Below the pieces are notes generated by a model. It had not been told where the DNA came from. It worked only from the letters and a program-made list of their open reading frames with translations, and made no database searches. A DNA stretch of 64,000 bases from Mesotaenium endlicherianum (Eukaryota; Streptophyta; Zygnematophyceae; Zygnematales; Mesotaeniaceae): contig WELA01007307.1 of NCBI GenBank assembly GCA_009602735.1, positions 517,111 to 581,110 of the forward strand, read 5' to 3'. Both the position numbers and the translations under genes were made by a program. Within the stretch, counting starts at the first letter, position 1, and each line of letters starts with the position of its first letter. Positions 56,584 to 64,000 of this stretch are shown piece by piece.

Positions 56584-58516
56584 GCGATCATGATTCCTTG
56601 AGTTGGGGTTGCCGTACAAAATCAAATTCCACATGTGTGAACCATCAATCTAGGAAGACCAACTTTGCATTGACTTTACGCATCCATATGTTGACCTTTT
56701 CTAGATTTCCAAGTCACCAAAGTGTAGCGCGTCAAAGCATCTTCCAAATGGCACCGGTTTTGCGTCATTTGGTTAATTATCGAGCGAGATAGGCGCGATC
56801 TAATTCGCACCCCTTTCGGCCCCTAGCAGAAACACACCAAATGGCCAACTTGTGACTCAATGTACCCAAAGATGATATTGTTGACCATCCGTGACCCCAA
56901 GGACCCTTAGCTTACTGCGCATAAATCCGCGAGCCCTTAGCTTATATGAGTCCTGCATTTTCATAGTATAAGTGCATCATGGAGGCTAGAACTTGGTGAT
57001 TGCATCACCGAATTCTAGAGGAAGCTTCCTCAAAATGCAGATTCACTTTTGAGGCGCTATCTAGGTAGAGCTACCCAAGGTAAGCTCCACCAATGAGAGA
57101 CACATAGCACACTCTACGTGCTTTGCTTTGATTGGTTTGAGTTATGCTTAGTCTATGAGAGTGCTAGTACATGCCTTGTACACATTAGTGGACAAGGAAG
57201 AGCCTCCTAGAGTGACAACATACATCGGATTTGCCGCATACGACGCCGGGTTTCCAAGAGTAAAAGTATTAGAGATGTCCCTAGAGGAACATCTTTTTAG
57301 AAGTCCCGTTATGCCAGTTGTAAGTCACAGAGATTATCAGTAAAGCTTACACTTTTATCTCTTGTGTTTTTAGGACCACTTAGTCTCTCTCTTTGTAACG
57401 ATCTGAGCTTTTTAGGCGTATTTAAAACGCTTTTTTAATTACCTGAAAGACGTTATACTTTTATTTTGTATAAGATTGCATGTTTATTGAATTATTTTGA
57501 CACACACGTGTGCCGACTAATTCCCGGTTGATTGGCGAAACGACCCGAATACTATTGCAAAAGAAATCGTAAAGTAATTCGACTACTTCGCAAAAGTATA
57601 ACGTAAGTAATCATGAAGTAGTTTGATTAATTATGACGGAATAACTTAACCAATTATGGATTGATTAACTTATTATGACTGTCACTATTTCGGACATTAA
57701 CAGTCATTGTTTTCGGTCAACAACGCGTCGCTAACCCGAAAGAAAACACTAAGTTGTGGCCCAAGGGAGCCACCGGCCGGAATCAAACCCGCGACCTCCC
57801 GGTCGTCGCATCGCGATTCCGAAAATAGCCGTAAAGTCAAACGAAATATAATATGCAAAGTTACTTTGCATTTTGGCGGATTCAAACCCGCGACCTTTCG
57901 TTTAAAATGTTCACACCTAATCGATTGGCCAAAGTAGTTATTATAACTACCGATTCATGTCAAATTAATGTGTACGCGACCGCGCGAGCAATCGTGACTT
58001 TTCATAAAGTCGCGCGAACGCGAAAACGCCCGTTTGGCGTATAACGGTTTTTCGGAAACCGTCAAAAAGTCTCCTAAAGGCCAAACGGCGCGCTAGGAGC
58101 ATTTGGCCGAATTGGTTATGTCCAATTCAACCGTTTTTCGTTGAACATGAACCACTGCCCTAGGTGGTGACTCGAAGCACTCCAGTGCCTAACGTTGTGC
58201 AAGTATATATACTTGTAAGAGTCATTGTGAGTGCAACTCTCACAAGCACAAATTCTATTAGTTTTCATTTTCGCTTTCACAAGGATTGTGCATTTTCTCG
58301 AAATTATCGTTATTTCTTTTTGCTAATATTAAATTATCCTTGAATACCGAGCAAAGATCCTCGTGGAAAGCAGAAACGTTACACTCTTGTGAAGAGCAAG
58401 CCGTTCTGGCTTCCAGTCACTTGAAGAACTTCACAAGTGGTGAGCAAAGTCACAGCTTAAACCCTGCCATAGGACTACTCTTGAAGATCATGATGTGCTT
58501 CCAGTGATCTTTTGGG
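56584..58516 (+). repeat. Terminal repeat X2 of element C, interrupted by solo LTR G
   Basis: Homologous to X1: 56597-57080 matches 16873-17361, and 57081-57393 with 58389-58516 match 19571-20009. It lacks the 2.2 kb segment of X1. No gene seen. Confidence 0.85.
57394..58383 (+). repeat. Solo LTR G (990 bp) with tRNA-like stretches
   Basis: Ends tgtaacg and cgttaca form an inverted repeat. ctctt at 57389-57393 recurs at 58384-58388, and X1 (near 19880) gives the uninterrupted site. No other member of this family is in the window. On the minus strand it holds two tRNA-like stretches (about 57872-57935 and 57770-57830) sharing ggtcgcgggtttga, close to the tRNA internal promoter B box. The first also has an A-box-like tggccaatcgattagg at normal tRNA distance. 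Strand of the family is not known; plus is a convention here. Confidence 0.85.
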
Positions 58517-58652
58517 TTAAAAGCATTTGACGCTTGACTGTCTTTCTACCTATAAAACCACATGTATTATAGACTTCATTGCAGGAAAGCTTGCTTGCTT
58601 ATTATGCATTGCTTGTGTCGATAGTACGCATCCGACCTCCTACCGCACGACA
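58517..58652 (+). repeat. Repeat R2 of element C (right end)
   Basis: 136 bp, direct repeat of R1, ending gcacgaca at the right border of C. The duplicated atga follows at 58653-58656, and the family A gag of A2 resumes. Confidence 0.87.
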
Positions 58653-61102
58653 ATGAGTATAATGCTATGCAGTCTAGAGGAAGAGGTGGTTACTCTAGAG
58701 GCGACTATGGAAGAGGTGGTGGTAGGACTAAGCCGAGACCAGCCTCAGCAAAATCTTTTTGCTTCCATTGCCAGCAGCTGGGTCACTACAGAGAGCAGTG
58801 TCTAGTCAAGCACCTTCCAAAGGTCGAGGGAAAGGACCAACCTTTAAAAGACAGCAACAGTCAGTTTTCCAATCTACCGACTGTAAGGATGCTAGAGATA
58901 GTAAGTTGTTACTAGCTGCCCTCGTAGCAGGTATTATGGGTCTTGCTGAACTGGATTCACAATGCATGCCTGACAAATAGATAAAGGAGATCATCAGCAA
59001 TATAGATCCCCAGAGAGTGCATACTTTGAACGATCTTATTCCACTTGATATCCAACATCTCTTTGCTAAGTCGGGAGAACAATGCAAAAGTCGGGAAAAG
59101 ACAGTTTCCCCTATCCTACTGCATTGTATGATTGCAGGTAGGAAGGTGAGAGCATTTGTTGACGGAGGGGCGTCACATACTTTTATCCATAAGGACTGAG
59201 TTAAGCGGCTAAGGCCGCCTACTGTCACCCAAGGGAATAGAAAAATATTTCTTGGAGATGCCTCAAGTATCTCGGGAGGAGTTATAACCAAGCCTATTGA
59301 GGTCCTGTTAGGGTCTGGCATTGCAGTTTCGACTTAAACGCATACATTTGAGGTACTCTACACTGGCTTTTTTGATCTCGTGCTAGGCAGGTCCTGGCTT
59401 AGCATACATCAAGCTGATGTGTGTTGGATAAGAGGTACAGTTAAAGTGAGAGGAGCCAGTGATGTGCAGACTAACTTGGCACCCACCAGTGTTTTTCCTC
59501 TTGTCCTGTATGGATGGCAAATGAAGGAAAAGAAGAGGCTTTCAGGAGGATACAAATTGCTGAATGCTATGGAATTCATCGAAAGATGGAATCAAAAGGA
59601 AGACAGAATGTGGTGTCTGCTGCTAACAGAGGTACCTCCTCAACCTGAAGAAGTGGTTGAGAAAAAGGTAAGCCCTCCGGAGCACCCGACTGCTGCAAAA
59701 ATTGTTGCTCAGTATACTGATGTTTTTAATATACCTCCAGGTCTGCCCCCTATTAGGGAAGTAGATCATAGGATTGATTTATTACCTGGGTCAGCCACCT
59801 TGGCAACGCACCTATGGCTTGTCTTGTGTGGAGAGCAAAGAGTTTAAAATACAGATTGCAGAGCTGGGGGAAAATGGTGATATATCCCACAGTAAATCAC
59901 CTATGGTGCACCCATCCTATTTGTTAAGAAAAAGGATAATAGTATGTGAATGTGTGTAGATTACAGAGCTCATAACAGAATCACGATAAAAAACAAGTAC
60001 GCTTTATCCAAAATCGAGGAATTGCTTGATACCCTGTCTGGTGCTAAAGTGTTCAATAAGATATAGATCTTAGGAGAGGGTATCATCAAATCAGACTTGC
60101 TGAGGGGGACAAACACAAGACTGCGTTTTGCACACGTTATGGACACTATGTATTTAATGTGATGCCATTTGGACTGACTAATGCTCCTGCAACCTTCAGG
60201 GGTGCTATGAATAACATCTTCAGGCCTTACTTAGATAAGTTTGTGCAAGTCTTCTTAGATAATATTTTAATTTTCTCTAAAATTGAAGCTAAGCATGTTG
60301 AACACTTAAAGACAGTCATGGACACTCTGAGAAGGAATCAATTATATGCTAAAATGAGGAAGTGTAATTTCTTCCAGGAAAGTCTTCAATTCTCTGGCCA
60401 CGTTGTTAGTAAGAAAGGTATCAGCATAGATCCTAAGAAAGTCTAGACCATAAGGGACTGGCCAGTACCACAGTCTGTCTCGGTAGTTAGATCAGTTCTT
60501 GGATTTGCTATCTATTACAGGAGATTCATTGAAAATTAATCTACAAAGGCCCGTAAAATGGCTGACCTTACTAAGACGAACATAGGGTATGTGTGGGGGG
60601 AAGAGCAGCAAGCTGCTTTCCAGACCCTTAAAAATGCTCTCTATTCTGCCCCAGTCTTAGCTGTATATGACCTCAGCAAACCTGTGCAGGTGATTACTAA
60701 CGCTTCTAACTTTGCCATAGGTGTTGCAGCCTGCTGACAAAACCAAAAAGGATGGAAAGGTAAAGCAGGAGTAGCACCCCGTGTTGTATGAGTCTATGAA
60801 ATTCAACCCAGCTGAAATTAACTATTCCAGTGCATGATAAAGAGCTACTTGCCATCATTCATGTGCTCAAACAGTGGAGAGCATACTTACATGGTAAAGC
60901 TTTTAAGGTGATTATAGATCATTTAGCTCTGACTCACTTTCAGAAGAAGTCCACGCTGTCGAGGAGGGAGAACCGCTAGAGCCAGATGCTGGAGCAGTTC
61001 CAAGTCTAGATTGACTACAAACCAGGGAAGTTGAATCTCGCTGATGCACTCTCTAATAGACCTTACTTGCAAGAAAGGAACTTTAGTCAGCATGTTGTAG
61101 AC
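58653..61102 (+). mobile_element. Family A element A2, right half (end of gag, protease, RT, RNase H; fossil)
   Basis: Continues A2 after element C: RG-rich stretch and knuckle CFHCQQLGHYREQC, protease [16 protein letters not shown] remains with [18 protein letters not shown], then the connection and RNase H region. Element A3 is inserted at 61103. The remainder of A2 would lie beyond the window. Broken, with ten or more breaks across the two halves. Confidence 0.88.
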
Positions 61103-61821
61103 TGTAATGAATCAGTATATTAGTAGATATAATATTCATTTAAATATATTAGTTAATTTAGTTCAGCCTGCTGAACTTTAGTTAATAATCAGTCTGCTGG
61201 ACTTTACATAATTATCAGTTTAATGACTCGGCCAAAAGCAGCAGGCTGAAGTCAACTTAAGTCAGCTTGCTGACACATTCTTTGACAGCCAGCTGACTTC
61301 CGTGCTCGGTAGCAGCGAACTGCCTTGATATGCATCTAAGTACCACCTGCTAGGGGAATGGCCAGATGACATCCCCATGATGGATGGCTATTCGGGATGA
61401 TGGGAGATGGCGGTGGATTTGGTTAACCGAGGTCCTACCAACGTGGTTAACTCCCGGGTAGGCGGTGCCATCGCACTGACCGTTGAACAGTAAACTCATT
61501 CCATGTACATATGCTAGGCATTGCTCTCGAGTTCGGCATTCGGAAACGAGGCCAACTCTCTTGTACAGCTTACTGAGAGAGATCTGAATCCAAGGCGAGA
61601 AGCCATTGATACGCACTGTCTTCTAACCTTGCTTATGTATGAGTTTACTGATTTGCATTATTGATGCTAGTTTACTTGCATTTGACTTACGAGTATTATT
61701 CCCTGCTAGTGTATTGTCCTTTGCCGTTTAACTCGTTAACGGAAACACCATAAAGATTACTTGCTGATATAAAGATCTTTATTAATTGTTAATCGCCTAA
61801 TTGGTAAGTCGATTCATTTCA
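61103..61821 (+). repeat. 5' LTR of A3
   Basis: 719 bp from tgtaatgaatcag to gattcatttca. Shares with the A1 LTR private variants such as aagtaccacctgctag, which the other copies lack. Antisense frame at 61350-61616. Short interrupted palindromes occur in the first third (gttcagcctgctgaac at 61161-61176; gtcagcttgctgac at 61261-61274). Confidence 0.93.
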
Positions 61822-61822
61822 G

Positions 61823-61834
61823 TGGTATCGGAGC
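61823..61834 (+). promoter_or_regulatory. Primer-binding site of A3
   Basis: tggtatcggagc one base after the LTR; tRNA-Met type. Confidence 0.9.
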
Positions 61835-61855
61835 AGTTATCACAGTCTTCTTTGT

Positions 61856-63334
61856 ATGGTAAGGACAAGGTCTCAAACTAGCAACTCCCGAGACATGGAG
61901 AACCAGGATAACGAGAATGTCGAAAACCAGGCGGAAAGCCATGTAGCGGGAAACCGTACCTATTCGGAAGCAGTAGCGGATACTGCAGCTAGGGAGGCTG
62001 CAGATGAGGCAGCTGCTATTGCCTCAGTCGCAGCTCAGCAAGCTGAGGAGGAGATAGCCAGACTAGAAGCTGAACAAGTAGCAAAGGCCGCTGAAGATAT
62101 ACAAAGGAGGGAAGGACAGCCAGCTGACGAGCGCACTGTTGAAGAACTTATGGCATCAAGGGCCAATGTTCTGAACCCACCTCCTGCCGTACAACTCAAT
62201 GTACCCCTAGGTCAAATACGTGACCGGCTGAATGCGGCAGGAATTGCTGCTGCAGGAGCAAGAGGGATTGTTGAGGACACTACTCAGCGAGTAGATGCCA
62301 ATGCTGCTGCTGCATTTGCTAATCTACCACCCCAAAATGTAGACTTGGGAGCATTGTTCGTTCAGATGCAGTCGCAAATGGCGACCATGTATCAGTCCCA
62401 GCAGGAGGACAAAAGAATCATAATGTCCCTACTCCGGGACAGAGACCAACTGGGGTCTCACACCACTAGTGGTGGTGGCCGAGGGCCTAGTAAGCCCAAG
62501 CCGAAACCTCCCCAGGACTATGATCCTGAGGGAAACAGAAAATATTACCTGATCAAGTTTCTCGCGGATGTTGAGCAGTGGCTGGAGAACTACCCAGAAC
62601 TGCAAGATTACGAGAAGGTCAGGCACACCGGTGCGCTACTGAAAGGCAGTGCCGCAGACTGGTGGCTTTACTGGAAGGAAGAGCGTAAGGCTCGGCAACT
62701 CGGTGACCCTACGTGGGTAGAGTTTGTCGAGAAGTTGCATGAGAAGTTTGATGTCATCAACCAGCAGGAGAAAGCTATCTATGCGATGATCTCCCTGACA
62801 CTGAAGCAGACCACTTCAGTTGCTGAGTTTGCTCAAAAGTTCCAAGAGAACATGATGAAGCAGCCTGATTTGCCAGAACGGTATAGGATAGCATACTTCA
62901 GGTATGGCTTGAAATCCGAGGTCTCTGGTCATTTTGCTGAGAAAAAGTATGAGAAACTGGCTGACTTGATCCAGGATGCTGACGCCTGGGATCAGCAGCA
63001 GTTCAATCACAAGCGCCAGAGTAACGCTTTGGTGTCTAAGATTGTCAAAAAGCCCCACGGTTCCTACAATGCAGTTGAAGGAGACCAGGCTGAGGATAAT
63101 CAGGGTGATGAATATGAGTATGAGTACAATGCTATTCAGTCTAGAGGTAGAGGTGGTCCCTCTCGAGGTGGCTATGGAAGGGGTGGTGGTAGGACTAAGC
63201 CGAGACCAGCCTCAGCAAAATCTACTTGCTACCATTGTCAGCAGAAAGGCCACTACAGAGAACAGTGTCCGGTCAAGCACCTGCCTAAGGTCGAGAGAAA
63301 AGACCAGCCTTTAAAAGACAGCAACAGTCAGTAA
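61856..63334 (+). CDS. gag: Gag protein of A3
   Basis: 492 residues, identical to the A1 Gag: [17 protein letters not shown] start, Ala/Glu-rich helix at about 40-90, Gag core at about 225-370, RG/GG-rich stretch, one CCHC knuckle [14 protein letters not shown]. The frame is open throughout. The start ATG lies 22 bp after the primer site. Confidence 0.95.
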   Translation: MVRTRSQTSNSRDMENQDNENVENQAESHVAGNRTYSEAVADTAAREAADEAAAIASVAAQQAEEEIARLEAEQVAKAAEDIQRREGQPADERTVEELMASRANVLNPPPAVQLNVPLGQIRDRLNAAGIAAAGARGIVEDTTQRVDANAAAAFANLPPQNVDLGALFVQMQSQMATMYQSQQEDKRIIMSLLRDRDQLGSHTTSGGGRGPSKPKPKPPQDYDPEGNRKYYLIKFLADVEQWLENYPELQDYEKVRHTGALLKGSAADWWLYWKEERKARQLGDPTWVEFVEKLHEKFDVINQQEKAIYAMISLTLKQTTSVAEFAQKFQENMMKQPDLPERYRIAYFRYGLKSEVSGHFAEKKYEKLADLIQDADAWDQQQFNHKRQSNALVSKIVKKPHGSYNAVEGDQAEDNQGDEYEYEYNAIQSRGRGGPSRGGYGRGGGRTKPRPASAKSTCYHCQQKGHYREQCPVKHLPKVERKDQPLKDSNSQ

Positions 63335-64000
63335 TCCAGTCTACTGACTGTGAGGATGCTAGAGATAGTGAGTCGTCACTAGCTGCCCTCGTAGCAGGTA
63401 TTATGGGTCCTGCTGAACTGGATTCACTATGCATGCCTGACAACCAGATAAAGGAGACCATCAGCAATATAGACGTCCAGAGAGTGCACACTCTGGATGC
63501 TCTTGTTCCACCTGATGTCCAACATTTCTTTGCTACGTCAGGAGAACAATGCGAAAGTCAGGAAAAGACAGTCCCCCCTATCCTACTGCATTGCATGATT
63601 GCAGGTAGGAAGGTGAGGGCATTTGTTGACGGAGGGGCGTCACATACTTTTATCCACAAGGACTTAGTTAAGCGGCTAAGGCTGCCTACTGTCACCCAAG
63701 GGAATAGAAAAATATTCCTTGGAGATGCCTCAAGTATCCCGGGAGGAGTTATAACCAAGCCTATTGAGGTCCAGTTAGGTTCTGGCATTGCAGTTCTAAC
63801 TGAAACGCTTACATTTGAGGTACTCAACACTGGCTTTTATGATCTCGTGCTAGGCAGGTCCTGGCTTAATAGACATCAAGCTGAAGTGTGTTGGAGCAGA
63901 GGTACAGTTAAAGTGAGAGGAGCCAGTGATGGGCAGACTGACTTGGCACCCACCAGTGCTCTTCCTCTTGTCCTGTGTGGATGGCAAATGAAGGAAAAGA
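63335..64000 (+). CDS. pol: Start of Pol of A3 (protease), continues beyond the window
   Basis: The pol frame, different from gag, is open from the end of gag and contains [14 protein letters not shown] at 63403 and the protease loop [14 protein letters not shown] near 63620-63660. It differs from A1 by very few residues. RT and later domains are off-window. Confidence 0.92.

Larger units (their letters stand above)
16860..58652 (+). mobile_element. Giant Ty3-like element C with DNMT3-like methyltransferase and PHD finger
   Basis: Outer ends are tgttatgac on the left and gcacgaca on the right (TG...CA), flanked by the duplicated bases atga in the gag of A2. Without later insertions about 15.1 kb remain. 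Parts in order: terminal repeat X1, gag, zinc knuckles, Ala/Pro-rich linker, protease, second linker, DNMT3-like C5-methyltransferase, RT, RNase H, integrase, PHD finger, polypurine tract, R1, X2, R2. Later insertions: D with E inside (20522-34197), A4 with a piggyBac inside (35908-47915), and solo LTR G (57394-58383). The coding part is markedly more GC- and Ala-rich than its neighbours. Old and broken, with more than a dozen breaks. Confidence 0.83.
61103..64000 (+). mobile_element. Family A element A3, cut by the window edge
   Basis: 5' LTR, primer site, complete gag and the start of pol. Nearly identical to A1 at the other end of the window but in opposite orientation. No break seen in the visible part. 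Inserted in the RNase H region of A2. Confidence 0.95.

Noticed and set aside
16860-58652. Element C as a DIRS/PAT-type tyrosine-recombinase element
   Set aside because: The repeat topology fits, but the pol region has a DDE integrase with zinc domain and the flanks show a target duplication; no tyrosine recombinase was seen.
1-64000. CRISPR arrays, rRNA or prokaryotic operons
   Set aside because: Repeats are LTRs and element parts; no regular short repeat-spacer array, rRNA or Shine-Dalgarno-led operon was seen.

Overview
Every stretch of this window that I can name is transposable-element sequence, mostly Ty3-like (Gypsy/Metaviridae-type) LTR retrotransposons nested inside one another, plus one piggyBac DNA transposon. 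I find no ordinary host gene. A plant-lineage genome fits best: tRNA-Met-type primer sites (tggtatcggagc), chromodomain Ty3 elements and about 45-50% GC by eye. A DNMT3-type cytosine methyltransferase carried inside a Ty3-like element points to a charophyte alga, because retrotransposon-borne methyltransferases have been reported from charophytes and dinoflagellates. Chara is my best guess from memory; it is not proven here.

Layout. 1-5973 (minus): young family A element A1, running off the left edge. 5974-14328 (plus): old element B, which ends in a PHD finger and is invaded by A1 and by two family A solo LTRs (9470-10189, 10842-11562). 14842-16859 and 58653-61102: two halves of one old family A element, A2, split by element C (16860-58652). 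C is a large relative of B with gag, protease, a DNMT3-like methyltransferase, RT, RNase H, integrase and a PHD finger. C was itself invaded by D (20522-34197, which holds E at 20631-27310), by family A element A4 (35908-47915, which holds a piggyBac at 41131-44410) and by a 990 bp solo LTR, G (57394-58383). 61103-64000 (plus): young family A element A3, inserted in A2 and running off the right edge.

Target-site duplications fix the nesting order: CCAGA and CCATC for the solo LTRs, AGGGT for D, TCAA for E, GCACA for A4, TTAA for the piggyBac, CTCTT for G and ATGA for C. E looks whole, with two 503 bp LTRs differing at about 5 sites. A1 and A3 encode an identical Gag. D, A4, A2, B and C are clearly older and broken.

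Most interesting points: (1) the DNMT3-like domain lies between protease and RT of C; (2) B and C share an odd end structure, in which a direct repeat ending gcacgaca is followed by a spacer and the same repeat again, and in C the spacer is also the left terminal repeat, giving an X - internal - R - X - R layout like the split direct repeats of PAT-type elements although the enzyme is a DDE integrase; (3) both carry a PHD finger where chromoviruses carry a chromodomain; (4) A4 has an extra unrecognised reading region between pol and the 3' LTR, bracketed by copies of its polypurine tract.
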